NCBI RefSeq assembly: GCF_030823375.1 | Contig: NZ_JAUSXB010000001.1 | Location: forward strand, 3,782,001 to 3,846,000 | Length of the DNA: 64,000 bases | Source of the DNA: Pseudarthrobacter siccitolerans | Lineage (GTDB): Bacteria; Actinomycetota; Actinomycetes; Actinomycetales; Micrococcaceae | Direction: 5' to 3' | Shown here: positions 42,703 to 51,129 of the stretch, piece by piece | Layout of the letters: each line of letters begins with the position of its first letter | Numbering within the stretch: position 1 is the first letter of the stretch | Position numbers and translations under genes: made by a program | The notes under the pieces: model-generated | Told to the model about the DNA's origin: nothing | Database searches by the model: none | Seen by the model: the letters and a program-made list of their open reading frames with translations, nothing else

Positions 42703-44211
42703 ATGGGGAAAGCGGCGGTCGCTAAGGCATTTGAGGACATCAAGGCCGCTCTTGCTGTGCTCAATGCCGAGGTGGATGAGTGTGGTTCGGAGCCGTTCGC
42801 CGATGCTGATCCGCTGGCCGGACTGGCTGATGGGTGCCTGGACATTCTTGCCGGGGCGCGCGTGGTGGAGGCCGGGCTCGCGGGTTTGAAGGCCCGGGCT
42901 GCCGTGAAGTATGCGGACACTGCCCAAGCTATTGCGGGGCCGGACGCGCCGGTGCAGTCGCTGGAAATGGCTGTCGCCGCGGAAATCGGCTGCCTCCTGG
43001 CCCTCGGTACCCGGGCAGCCGGTGCATTCCTGGCCGCGTCCCACGCCCTGTGCAAGGAGTTGCCGCCCACCCTTTCGGCACTGCAGGCAGGGACGATTAC
43101 CTGGCAGCATGCCCTCGCCATGGTGGCTGAAACGGCCACACTTGACCCCGCTGGCGCGGCGGCACTGGAAGCCCACTTCCTTGACCCGGACGTGCCCAGG
43201 CCGCCTACGGCCGCCCCGATCGGGGAATTGCCGGCGTACCGGTTCAAAGCCAAGGCCAGGAACTGGCGGGAACGCCACCACCCTGAGTCCATCGAAAAAC
43301 GCCACGCCAAGGGCATCGCGGACCGGCGGGTGGAATACCGGCCGGAGCAGGACGGGATGGCCACGCTTTCGGCCCACCTGCCCGCGGACCAGGCCTCGGC
43401 GATCTGGAACAAGCTCACCGCCGCCGCACGGGAACTGCAGGGACCGGAAGAGACCCGCACCCTCACCCAACTGCGGACGGACCTCTGTGCTCACTGGCTC
43501 CTCGGCGGCACAACCAGTCCCGGAGCCGTCCACCCCGGAACCGGTGACACTACGGGTGCAGGAATTGATACGGGGCTGTCGTCCTCGATCCGCGCCCAAG
43601 TGCTGGTCACCGTTCCGGTGTTCTCCCTGATGGGCCTGACCGACGACCCGGCAATGCTGGACAGCTATGGCCCCATCCCGCCATCGATGGCACGCAAACT
43701 CGCCGCCAATGGTGCCGCTTCGTTCTACCGGGTGCTCGTCGATCCCCGGGACGGGGCGCCACTGGAAATCGGCCGCACCAGCTACCGGCTCACCAAAGCC
43801 ATGAAAAGGGCACTGCAGCTCCGGGACGGCAGATGCACCTTCCCCGGCTGCAACAACCCATCCCTGGACAACGACACGGATCATCTTCAAGCTTGGCAAC
43901 ACGGCGGATATACGGGGATCAGCAACCTGGCCCAGCTTTGCCCAAAGCACCACCGCCTCAAACACGCCACCCGATGGACGTCGACCGCAGCCACCAAAGA
44001 CGAACCACCTGGCTGGACCTCACCCACCGGCCGACACTACAAAGCCGAACACCACGATTGGGAACCAGCACAATGGCCCGCGCAACTGGCGCCGCCTTGG
44101 AAAATCGCCGGGCGTTCACGATCCTCACCCGGTGATCCTCCGGACTTCGTCTACGTCGGAAGTTCCCCAGGCGAAGAAGGACTCGAACGGTTCTTGCACG
44201 CTTTCGGCTAA
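42703..44211 (+). CDS. DUF222 domain protein with C-terminal HNH endonuclease
   Basis: 502 residues from ATG 42703. Residues about 20-340 are DUF222 (LSALQAGTITWQHALAMVAET, ADRRVEYRPEQDGMATLSAHLPADQASAIWNKL), a domain widespread and multi-copy in Arthrobacter and mycobacteria (the 13E12 family). Residues about 365-430 carry the HNH nuclease: LQLRDGRCTFPGCNNPSLDNDTDHLQAW, with the zinc cysteines CTFPGC and the His, then ISNLAQLCPKHHRLKH. It is probably a nuclease linked to a mobile or self-defence role; the real function of the family is unknown. Confidence 0.88.
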   Translation: MGKAAVAKAFEDIKAALAVLNAEVDECGSEPFADADPLAGLADGCLDILAGARVVEAGLAGLKARAAVKYADTAQAIAGPDAPVQSLEMAVAAEIGCLLALGTRAAGAFLAASHALCKELPPTLSALQAGTITWQHALAMVAETATLDPAGAAALEAHFLDPDVPRPPTAAPIGELPAYRFKAKARNWRERHHPESIEKRHAKGIADRRVEYRPEQDGMATLSAHLPADQASAIWNKLTAAARELQGPEETRTLTQLRTDLCAHWLLGGTTSPGAVHPGTGDTTGAGIDTGLSSSIRAQVLVTVPVFSLMGLTDDPAMLDSYGPIPPSMARKLAANGAASFYRVLVDPRDGAPLEIGRTSYRLTKAMKRALQLRDGRCTFPGCNNPSLDNDTDHLQAWQHGGYTGISNLAQLCPKHHRLKHATRWTSTAATKDEPPGWTSPTGRHYKAEHHDWEPAQWPAQLAPPWKIAGRSRSSPGDPPDFVYVGSSPGEEGLERFLHAFG

Positions 44212-44320
44212 GGCGTCCCAAGCCATATGCAGTTTGCCCAGTCTGAATCACCCATGGCTTCGGCAGGCTCGAAGCATTGGGGTTTGGACCGGCCGCGACG
44301 CGACCGCCGGGGCTTCCGGC

Positions 44321-44722
44321 TCAATCCTCGGAACCCGCCTTGGCCTTGCGCCAACCGCCGGCTCGGTTGACCGCGATGATCGCAGCGAAGATCTCGAGCA
44401 GCGCATCCTCCTGGATTGCGTCGCCTTCGTAGTACGAGATCATCCGGCCGGTCTTGTTGCCGTGGCCGCCGGTGATGATGTGGTGCGGGTCCGGGCTGAG
44501 GCCGCCGTCGTACAAGAACACGTTGACGTGGTCCTTCGCCGCGAGCAGCGCGCAGATGTTGCCCTGCAGGACGAAGTAGGGCTGGACGGTGCGTTTGATC
44601 GTTTCCTCGACCTCGGGATCAGCGGCGTGGACGAGGTCCCGCACCTGCCGGCAGATGGCCTGCTGCCATGGCGGAAGCGCATCGATGTACTGGTCCACGC
44701 GGGGGTCCTTGTCGTACGTCAT
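44321..44722 (-). CDS. DUF1801 family protein (YdhG-like)
   Basis: 133 residues from ATG 44722 with AAGGAG 7 nt upstream. DPRVDQYIDALPPWQQAICRQVRDLVHAADPEVEETIKRTVQPYFVLQGNICALLAAKDHVNVFLYDGGLSPDPHHI is the DUF1801 (YdhG/Fra) fold with the conserved basic/hydrophobic pattern; the C terminus is EDALLEIFAAIIAVNRAGGW. Related Bacillus Fra proteins act as iron chaperones, but this is not evident here. It faces another DUF1801 gene at 44858 across a divergent gap. Confidence 0.78.
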   Translation of the reverse strand: MTYDKDPRVDQYIDALPPWQQAICRQVRDLVHAADPEVEETIKRTVQPYFVLQGNICALLAAKDHVNVFLYDGGLSPDPHHIITGGHGNKTGRMISYYEGDAIQEDALLEIFAAIIAVNRAGGWRKAKAGSED

Positions 44723-44857
44723 CGAGTACTCCTTCGAGCGTCAGCGTTTCCATGGCCCATGGTTCCCCAGTCCAGCCGGGAGGGAAAGGGGGCGCTTCCC
44801 GCGCTGGAAGCTGCGTCCCGCCGTCGTGGGTCTTTTCTGCAGGGCTAGGATGACCGC

Positions 44858-45424
44858 ATGGGTGCCGTTGACGATTCCCTCGCCGCCATGTCCGAGCCTG
44901 ACCGCGGCTGCCTCCAGCGCGTCATCGGGATTGCGCGGAGCTTCGCGCCAGAGGCCGTCGAAGGGATGAGTTATGGGATGCCGGCCCTGAAGCTGGACGG
45001 CAAACCCCTGATCGGTGTGGTGGCGGCTGCCCAGCACCTGTCCATCTTCCCGTTCTCGCCCGCAGTTGTGGACGCCGTCGCGCCCCAACTCGGCGGCTAT
45101 TCGCTGTCCAAGGGCACAGTACGGTTTACACCGGACCATCCCGTTCCCGATGACGTGGTGGCGGAGATGGTCCGGCTGCGGATGGCGGAGATCCGGAAGC
45201 ACGCGCCATCTGTGAGACCATCCGGTATGGGTGAAAACAGCGAAGAGTTGGACAGCGCCGTCCCCACCACCGGGGCAGACCAGTTCCCGGAGCCGGTAGA
45301 TCCGGCTCCCGGAACTGAACAGGGACGCTCTATTGGTGACCGCCGCCGGGATGCAGAAGCCAAACTGGAGCAGCACCTGCGCCAGGCCCGCGACAAGGAA
45401 ACGGAAGCCGACGGGCAGCAGTAA
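44858..45424 (+). CDS. DUF1801/YdhG-like protein with C-terminal extension
   Basis: 188 residues from ATG 44858. Residues 1-115 are a YdhG-like DUF1801 domain: AAMSEPDRGCLQRVIGIARSFAPEAVEGMSYGMPALKLDGKPLIGVVAAAQHLSIFPFSPAVV and LSKGTVRFTPDHPVPDDVVAEMVRLR, the classic Fra/YdhG block. Residues about 120-188 form an acidic then charged tail without recognisable domain (RRRDAEAKLEQHLRQARDKETEADG). The tail may be a separate helical segment. Function unknown. Confidence 0.8.
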   Translation: MGAVDDSLAAMSEPDRGCLQRVIGIARSFAPEAVEGMSYGMPALKLDGKPLIGVVAAAQHLSIFPFSPAVVDAVAPQLGGYSLSKGTVRFTPDHPVPDDVVAEMVRLRMAEIRKHAPSVRPSGMGENSEELDSAVPTTGADQFPEPVDPAPGTEQGRSIGDRRRDAEAKLEQHLRQARDKETEADGQQ

Positions 45425-45459
45425 CCACCCGCGCGGTCCCGAAACGAAGAGGGGCAACA

Positions 45460-45972
45460 ATGAGATCGAACGAACTGCTGCTGGACGCGTTCGGCAGGAT
45501 CCGGGAAACGGTGGAACGCACCCTTGAGGGGCTCGACGACGGGTCCCTGGCCCTGCGGCCGGCGGGAACCGGAAACTCGATCGCGTGGCTGATCTGGCAC
45601 CTGGCCAGGGTGGAAGATGTTCAGGTTGCAGATGTGGCGGGGCTGGAACAGGTCTGGTTGGGCCAGGATTTTGTGGGCAGGTTCGGCCTGCCGCTCAAAC
45701 CCCGGGACACCGGCTACGGGCACTCAAGTGACCAGGTGGACGCCGTGCGGGCGCCCGCGGAACTGCTGCAGGAGTACTACGAGGCCGTTCACCAGCAGAC
45801 AGTCGGGTATCTCCAGGGCCTCGGCGATGAGGAGTTGGACCGCGTCGTGGACACCCGATGGAACCCGCCGGTCACCCTCGGTGTGCGGCTGGTAAGCACC
45901 ATTGCTGACTGCCTCCAGCATGTAGGGCAGGCCGCATATGCGAAGGGCCTGCATCGGACGCCAGGAGAATAA
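45460..45972 (+). CDS. DinB/DUF664-like four-helix protein
   Basis: 170 residues from ATG 45460 with GAGGGG upstream. The DinB-like fold is recognised by LLLDAFGRIRETVERTLEGL, GNSIAWLIWHLARVEDVQVADV with the metal-type His, and TIADCLQHVGQAAYAKGL with the C-terminal His. These are the positions of the three metal-binding His in thiol-transferase-like DinB proteins, of which two or three appear kept. In actinobacteria such proteins often use mycothiol. It is 35 bp after the DUF1801 gene on the same strand. Confidence 0.82.
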   Translation: MRSNELLLDAFGRIRETVERTLEGLDDGSLALRPAGTGNSIAWLIWHLARVEDVQVADVAGLEQVWLGQDFVGRFGLPLKPRDTGYGHSSDQVDAVRAPAELLQEYYEAVHQQTVGYLQGLGDEELDRVVDTRWNPPVTLGVRLVSTIADCLQHVGQAAYAKGLHRTPGE

Positions 45973-46192
45973 GTTTCCCTATTTCCGAAGCGGCAATTCA
46001 GTTCCATAATGGCCACATAGGCTTCGGGGACCCCTCGCGCCGGTGATGGCTGGCGGGGCGTCGCAGGGTCCCAGGTAGCCGCCCACAGCAAGGCGGAGTG
46101 GACGGCCACGCGGCCCCGGACAGAGACGTTCCGGGACTGCCATCGGGGAGAGCATCGCCATCACCGCGATAAGAAGGCGCAAAGGAATTATT

Positions 46193-46573
46193 ATGCTCAA
46201 GGATTCAGCAACTATGGCTGTCCTTCCGGCCAAGGACATCAACAGGGCGAGGGATTTTTACCGGGACAAGTTGGGCATCGAACCATCCGGTTCCATGGAA
46301 GATGACAGCCTGATGTACACCTGCGGCAAGGGGACAGGCTTCCTCCTCTACCAGACGGACAATGCGGGGTCGGCCAAGAACACCCAGATGGGGTGGGAAG
46401 TGGACAACCTCGAGCAGGAAATGCAGGACCTGCGCGGCCGCGGCGTCACGTTCGAAGACTACGATTTTCCCGGCCTGAAGACGGAAAACGGCATTGCCAC
46501 CAGTGACTGGGGGAAAGCTTCCTGGTTCCTGGACAGCGAGGGCAACATCCTCAACCTCGTCCAGCGGGCGTAG
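46193..46573 (+). CDS. VOC family protein (glyoxalase/bleomycin-resistance fold)
   Basis: 126 residues from ATG 46193, preceded by AAAGG. MAVLPAKDINRARDFYRDKLGIEPSGSMEDDSLMYTCGKGTGFLLYQTDN and the second half MGWEVDNLEQEMQDLRGRGVTFEDYDFPGLKTENGIATSDWGKASWFLDSEGNILNLVQ give the paired beta-alpha-beta-beta-beta modules of the vicinal-oxygen-chelate fold. The usual metal His/Glu set is only partly seen (the final Glu in DSEGN). Enzyme or resistance function cannot be told. Confidence 0.85.
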   Translation: MLKDSATMAVLPAKDINRARDFYRDKLGIEPSGSMEDDSLMYTCGKGTGFLLYQTDNAGSAKNTQMGWEVDNLEQEMQDLRGRGVTFEDYDFPGLKTENGIATSDWGKASWFLDSEGNILNLVQRA

Positions 46574-46582
46574 TCCCTTGCA

Positions 46583-46616
46583 AAAGCCCGGGCGGGCATG
46601 TGCCCGCGCGGGCTTT
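46583..46616 (+). terminator. Hairpin terminator after the VOC gene
   Basis: AAAGCCCG (46583-46590) and GCGGGCA (46592-46598) pair with TGCCCGC (46601-46607) and CGGGCTTT (46609-46616), with one G-G mismatch and a 2-nt loop. It ends in TTT and lies 9 bp after the VOC stop. Confidence 0.65.
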
Positions 46617-46773
46617 GCCGGAATTGTTACAGGCACGGGTTCCTGTGCGACAAGGATCCTCAAGGTTGGATCAAGGGAACATCAAAGTTGCCTCAGGTTT
46701 GTCCGAATTCCGGCTTCTACCCTCATCTTGGCGAATAGGCTCCCAGCCATAACCAAAGCGGCTTGAGTAAAAG

Positions 46774-46801
46774 GGCCCGGCTTATTGCCGGGCCTTTTTT
46801 A
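46774..46801 (+). terminator. Intrinsic terminator with poly-T tract, upstream of the DUF1524 gene
   Basis: GGCCCGGC (46774-46781), a TTATT loop, GCCGGGCC (46787-46794) and TTTTTT make a textbook Rho-independent terminator on the plus strand. It ends only 11 bp before the next coding start. It may close read-through from the VOC gene, or a short unannotated transcript between 46617 and 46773. Confidence 0.8.
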
Positions 46802-46811
46802 TGGGGGAACA

Positions 46812-47969
46812 TTGTCAAAGTTTGGGAGGCTGCCGGGGTCAGCGCCGGGACCAAAGCAGCCACGGAGGTCGGGAGCACTCGCCCTCGGGGTTTCGTTGGC
46901 CCTTTTGACCGGCGGTGCTGTCGCCTTGCCTCGGGCGCTGTCCGGGGATCTGGAGACTGCCGCTTCAGCCAGCACGGCTATGGCTACCCCGGCCTTGGCG
47001 GCCGCAACTGCCGAAGCGGCGCCGGCGCCGCCGGCCGCTCCCGGAGTCCCGGAGACGGGGGAGCCGCTGGACCCCGGAACTTCCAGTAGCGTGGCACATG
47101 GCGCCGCCGCGGCAGTCCGGCCTGACTTCGCCACCAAGGCGATCGACCTGCTGGCAACTCTTCCCATCAAGGGCCGGGCACCCAAGACAGGTTATGACCG
47201 GGAGCTGTTCGGGCAGGCATGGCTGGACGTTGACCGCAACGGCTGCGACACGCGGAATGACATTCTCAAGCGCGACCTGACCGCCATCACGTACACCAAC
47301 AGCGTTCCCTGCAAGGTGCAGACCGGAACACTCGCGGACCCGTACACGGGCGCCACCATCAGCTTCCTGCGGGGGAACGGGACCAGCACCGCCGTCCAGA
47401 TCGACCATGTTGTGGCCCTGAGCGACGCCTGGCAGAAGGGCGCGCAGCAGCTGACCACTGAACAGCGGACGGCCTTCGCCAACGATCCGCTGAACCTGCA
47501 GGCGACGGACGGCCCCACCAACCAGAAAAAGAGCGACGGCGACGCCGCCACCTGGCTGCCGCCGAACAAGGGCTTCCGGTGCGAGTACGTTGCGCGCCAG
47601 ATTTCGGTGAAGGCCGCGTACAGCCTCTGGATTACCCAGGCGGAGCACGACGCGATGGCGAACATCCTCGCCGGATGCAGCGGTCAGCCAGCACCCACGA
47701 ACCAGCAGGCGCCTGCTGCTGCATCGTCTCCAGCGCCGGCCGCGGAGCCTGCTCCAGTCGTGGCGGCACCTGTTTCTGCGGCACCGGCTCCGGCTGCTGC
47801 GGCACCCGCTGTCCCTGCTCCGGCTGCGCCCGCACCCGCACCTGCCGATGTCTTCTACGCGAACTGCGCGGCGGCAAAAGCTGCCGGGGCGGCGCCGATC
47901 CTTGCGGGGCAGGCAGGCTACCGGGCGGGGCTGGACCGCGATCTGGACGGCGTCGCCTGCGAAAGCTGA
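46812..47969 (+). CDS. Secreted DUF1524 HNH-type nuclease with Excalibur domain
   Basis: 385 residues from TTG 46812 with GGGGGA just upstream; a TTG at 46785 is inside the terminator stem and was rejected. The N terminus has a basic start (PKQPRRSG) and a hydrophobic core (ALALGVSLALLTGGAVAL), a signal peptide. A Pro/Ala linker leads to the DUF1524 (GmrSD C-terminal-like) nuclease near residues 125-270: VQIDHVVALSDAWQ with the His-Val-Val-Ala motif, DPLNLQATDGPTNQKKSD and KGFRCEYVARQISVKAAYSLW. After a second Pro/Ala linker the C terminus carries an Excalibur calcium-binding domain (FYANCAAAKAAGAA...DRDLDGVACE). A secreted nuclease is likely. Confidence 0.85.
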   Translation: MSKFGRLPGSAPGPKQPRRSGALALGVSLALLTGGAVALPRALSGDLETAASASTAMATPALAAATAEAAPAPPAAPGVPETGEPLDPGTSSSVAHGAAAAVRPDFATKAIDLLATLPIKGRAPKTGYDRELFGQAWLDVDRNGCDTRNDILKRDLTAITYTNSVPCKVQTGTLADPYTGATISFLRGNGTSTAVQIDHVVALSDAWQKGAQQLTTEQRTAFANDPLNLQATDGPTNQKKSDGDAATWLPPNKGFRCEYVARQISVKAAYSLWITQAEHDAMANILAGCSGQPAPTNQQAPAAASSPAPAAEPAPVVAAPVSAAPAPAAAAPAVPAPAAPAPAPADVFYANCAAAKAAGAAPILAGQAGYRAGLDRDLDGVACES

Positions 47970-48033
47970 CCCACAATCTTGGGGCTTTCACGCCCCATCT
48001 GTATCACCATCACAAACATTCCTAGGGGGAAAA

Positions 48034-48729
48034 GTGAAAAAGACGCTCGCATTAGTTGTCCTGACCGGTCTGATGCTGACTGGATGCGGTGGCAAACAGG
48101 CGGCAGTGCAGCCGACGGAGACTGCAACGGCTGTTGCTGCGGTTGTTGAAACGGTCAACGTGCCAGGCGTGACAGCTGTGACGCTGGACAAAGCCAGTGA
48201 TCAGCTGGAGGATCTCGGGTTTAAGGTCGAGGCTGTGGACAGCGTCGACGGCAAGATGATTGTTTCGAAGAAGAACTGGCAGGTGGTAACTCAAGACCCC
48301 GCAGACGGTGCGCAGGCGGCAAAGGGTTCCACCGTGCACCTCGGCGTCAAGTCCCTCGAAAAGCTGGCTGAGGAAAAGGCAGCGGCAGAGAAAGCCGCTG
48401 CCGAGAAGGCTGCCGCTGAGCAGGCCGCAGCCGAGAAGGCTGCCGCTGAGAAAGCCGCTGCTGACAAGGCCGCTGCTGACAAGGTGGCAGCTGATCAGGC
48501 GGCCGCCGACCAGGCAGCCGCACAACAGGCGGCAGCTGCTGCGCAGGCCGCCCAGCAGGCAGCGAAGCCCGCACCGGCTCCTGCTGCACCCGTTGCCCCC
48601 GCACCGGCCTCGGCGTACTACGGCAGCTGCGCGGATGCCAGAAACGCGGGTGCCGCCCCGCTTTACGCCGGACAGGCTGGCTACCGGGCTGCTCTTGACC
48701 GCGACAAAGACGGCGTTGCCTGCGAATAG
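48034..48729 (+). CDS. PASTA and Excalibur domain lipoprotein with alanine-rich coiled coil
   Basis: 231 residues from GTG 48034 (AGGGGGAA upstream). VKKTLALVVLTGLMLTGCGG is a lipoprotein signal with lipobox LTGC, so the mature protein is anchored outside the membrane. A PASTA domain spans about residues 42-108 (VNVPGVTAVTLDKASDQLEDLGFKVE...VTQDPADGAQAAKGSTV). About 60 residues of KAAAE-type pentads follow, predicted as a helical stalk. The C terminus is an Excalibur domain (YYGSCADARNAGAA...DRDKDGVACE). PASTA domains bind peptidoglycan fragments, so the protein may link wall and membrane. It follows the nuclease by 65 bp. Confidence 0.88.
   Translation: MKKTLALVVLTGLMLTGCGGKQAAVQPTETATAVAAVVETVNVPGVTAVTLDKASDQLEDLGFKVEAVDSVDGKMIVSKKNWQVVTQDPADGAQAAKGSTVHLGVKSLEKLAEEKAAAEKAAAEKAAAEQAAAEKAAAEKAAADKAAADKVAADQAAADQAAAQQAAAAAQAAQQAAKPAPAPAAPVAPAPASAYYGSCADARNAGAAPLYAGQAGYRAALDRDKDGVACE
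48376..48564 (+). repeat. Alanine-rich KAAAE-type pentapeptide repeat region
   Basis: About a dozen five-codon units of the form (K/Q)AAA(E/D/Q) make a helical, coiled-coil-like stalk inside the lipoprotein gene. At the DNA level the 15-bp units are similar but not identical, which would allow length change by recombination. Confidence 0.7.
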
Positions 48730-48749
48730 CCCCGTCTTTGAAAGCCAGG

Positions 48750-48791
48750 AAAGCCCTGGATACCTTCCCGTTCGAAGGTATCCAGGGCTTT
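48750..48791 (+). terminator. Strong hairpin terminator after the PASTA lipoprotein
   Basis: An 18-bp perfect stem (left 48750-48767, right 48774-48791) encloses a 6-nt loop (CCGTTC); the right arm ends in TTT and continues TCAGTG. It lies 21 bp after the lipoprotein stop. Confidence 0.75.
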
Positions 48792-48976
48792 TCAGTGTGT
48801 AACTGGGTTCAGCGTCCCTGGCCGCCGTCGTGGTTTCCGAACGGATGGCATCGACGGCCGGCTGGACCTTGCCCAGTAGCAGCCCACGTGTCTTCGGTGA
48901 ATATTGCCGCGTTTGAACGGACCTGGGACCAGATGCGGATCATGCATCCGAGCTCAAGCTCTGAGGGAGGGTCTTT

Positions 48977-49711
48977 TCAGGTCGACTTGGCGCTCGCCGC
49001 AACGTGGCGGGCGGGATCGAACCGGTCAAAGGAGGACGAGCCGATCACGAAGATGCCGCGCTGGGGGATCCAGAAATCACCCAGCCGGGTCTGGACCCGC
49101 AAGGGCTGCCGGCTCCCCAGGTCCTCGCCGCCAAGGGTGGCCGAGGTTCGGGAGATGAACCACATCCGGCGGGGTTTGGCGCGAAATCCCTGCCGGTTCG
49201 GCACAGTGCCTGTCAGTCCCAGCCGGCCCGCCCGCAACGCAGGTCCTGCCGCGGCACCCATGGCTTTCAGGAATGACTTGCTCGCCAGGAGGGAGCCGGG
49301 CATGGAGCTGAGGGCTGCCGTCATGGCCTGCGTCATGGGAGTTGCCTCCAGGTCAAGCTCCCATACCAGGTCCACCTCCCCGCCGACTTCCACCCTGAAG
49401 CTGTTGTCGGCAGTCCAGGTGACGGCTACGCGGCATTCAACGGTTTTCTCCAAGGCGGCGCCAAAGTAACGGGCACAGGAAACCTCCGCCGGGGCATCGG
49501 CGTAGATGCTCCAGGAACCCGAGGGCCGGCGCAGCCAGACTGAGGTGTAGCCGGGGCCGACGCTGGTCACGGGGAACCGCCGCAGCGCCAGGACATGGCC
49601 GGAACTGAAGGTCAGGCCCATCACGCCGTACCCCGAAAACCGCTCATCGTCTCCGGGCCCAAGTTCGGCATGCTGTTCGGCTTCGAGGACCTGTTCTCGA
49701 ATGCTGTTCAT
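48977..49711 (-). CDS. Conserved hypothetical protein (unknown)
   Basis: 244 residues from ATG 49711. No signal peptide or membrane helix is seen. The N-terminal half is beta-rich (YGVMGLTFSSGHVLALRRFPVTSVGPGYTSVWLRRPSGSWSIY), with VAVTWTADNSFRVEVGGEVDLVWELDLEATP in the middle, and the C-terminal half has GLTGTVPNRQGFRAKPRRMWFISRTS and VIGSSSFDRFDPARHV. The overall pattern suggests a lipocalin- or sandwich-like fold but I do not recognise the family. It stands alone between genes on the other strand and the same strand. Codon use is normal for the window. Confidence 0.6.
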   Translation of the reverse strand: MNSIREQVLEAEQHAELGPGDDERFSGYGVMGLTFSSGHVLALRRFPVTSVGPGYTSVWLRRPSGSWSIYADAPAEVSCARYFGAALEKTVECRVAVTWTADNSFRVEVGGEVDLVWELDLEATPMTQAMTAALSSMPGSLLASKSFLKAMGAAAGPALRAGRLGLTGTVPNRQGFRAKPRRMWFISRTSATLGGEDLGSRQPLRVQTRLGDFWIPQRGIFVIGSSSFDRFDPARHVAASAKST

Positions 49712-49830
49712 GGGCTTGTTGCCTCCGCCTTGAGGGGGTGGGGCTCAGTCTACGCCGGGACGCCCTTTCATCGGCGTCCGGGCGAACGGCCGAGCTGGCC
49801 AACCTCAAGACCGTTCTCGAGGACCGGTAG

Positions 49831-51129
49831 TCAGTCCTGCGGCTGTCCGTCCACGGGCGTCACATGGATCCGTGCGATGCGCAGCCGGTCCATCGCCGTC
49901 ACGGTCAGCAGATGTCCTCCCACGCCCACACTGTCGCCGATCCGGGGCAACCGGCCCAGACGGTCGATGACGTAGCCGGCCACGGTTTCGTAGTGCCCTT
50001 CGGGCAGTTCAATACCGGATGCCGAGGCGAACTCCTGAAGGATCAAGCCGCCGTCGACGTCGACTGAACCGTTGGCTTTGGTCACGTGGTCCTCCGGGTC
50101 CGTGCCGGCGTCGTACTCGTCATAGATCTCGCCCACGAGCTCCTCCACCAGGTCCTCCAGGGTGACGATGCCGTCCGTGCCGCCGTATTCGTCCACCACC
50201 AGCGCGATGTGCTGGCCCTGCCTGCGCATGCGCGACAGTGACGGGACCACCTTGTTGGTTCCCGGCAGCGGGAGGATCCCGCGGACGATGTCCCGCACCA
50301 GGCCGGCGTCGTACTCCGCGTCCCGGGGCATGAGATCACGGATGTGGATGAAGCCGATGACGTCGTCGGGCGTCTTGTCCATCACGGGATAGCGCGAGTA
50401 CGGGCCGTCACGGACCTTGCTGCGGGCGGCGGCGATGGTGAGACTGCCGCTGATGAAGGTGACCTCGGTGCGGGGCCGCATCACCTCCTGCAGTAAGCGC
50501 TCCCCGGCACCGAAGACATCGGTCAGGATGCTCCGGCTGTGTTCCTCCAACGCCTCGCTCTCCGCCACCATGTCCCACAGTTCCTCCGAGGTGACGCTCT
50601 CCTGCTTGGCGTGAGGGTCGCCGCCGAAGAGTCTGACGACGGCGTCCGTGGACGCGGACAGCAGCCACACGGCGGGGCGCATGATCTCGGAAAGGACATG
50701 CAGGGGAGGGCCAAGGACTTTGGTAAAGCCGACGGCGCTTTGCATGGCGAGCCTCTTGGGCACCAGCTCGCCCAGCACCAGGGAGAGGTAGGCCACCAGG
50801 AGGGTCATGCCGATGAAGGAGGCAGGTTCGGCCGCAGCGCCGAAGCCGATGCCCCGCAGGAGAGGTTCGACGTCGGGCGCGATAGTGGACGCACCGTAGG
50901 CCGCCGAGAAGAAGCCGGACAGGGTCACGCCGATCTGGACCGTTGAGAGGAATCTGTTGGGGTTTCCTGCCAGCGCAGCGATCCGGGCGCCGCTTTTTCC
51001 CGACTTCTCCATCCGGCGCACCTGGCTTTCGCGAAGGGACACCAGCGCCATTTCGGTGCCGGAGAAGACTCCGCCGAGCAGCACAAAGAAGAGGACCAAC
51101 AGGAAATTGACCAGGGTGTCGCTGTTCAT
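49831..51129 (-). CDS. CNNM/HlyC-CorC family membrane protein with CBS domains
   Basis: 432 residues from ATG 51129. Residues about 1-190 are a DUF21/CNNM transmembrane domain with three to four helices and the signature [61 protein letters not shown]. Two CBS domains follow ([51 protein letters not shown] and [47 protein letters not shown]). The C-terminal CorC_HlyC domain ([23 protein letters not shown]) completes the family. Members are proposed magnesium/cobalt efflux or uptake systems. Confidence 0.9.
   Translation of the reverse strand: [432 protein letters not shown]

Noticed and set aside
46785..46787. TTG 46785 as the start of the DUF1524 nuclease
   Set aside because: It lies inside the stem of an intrinsic terminator and has no ribosome site; TTG 46812 gives a normal signal peptide.
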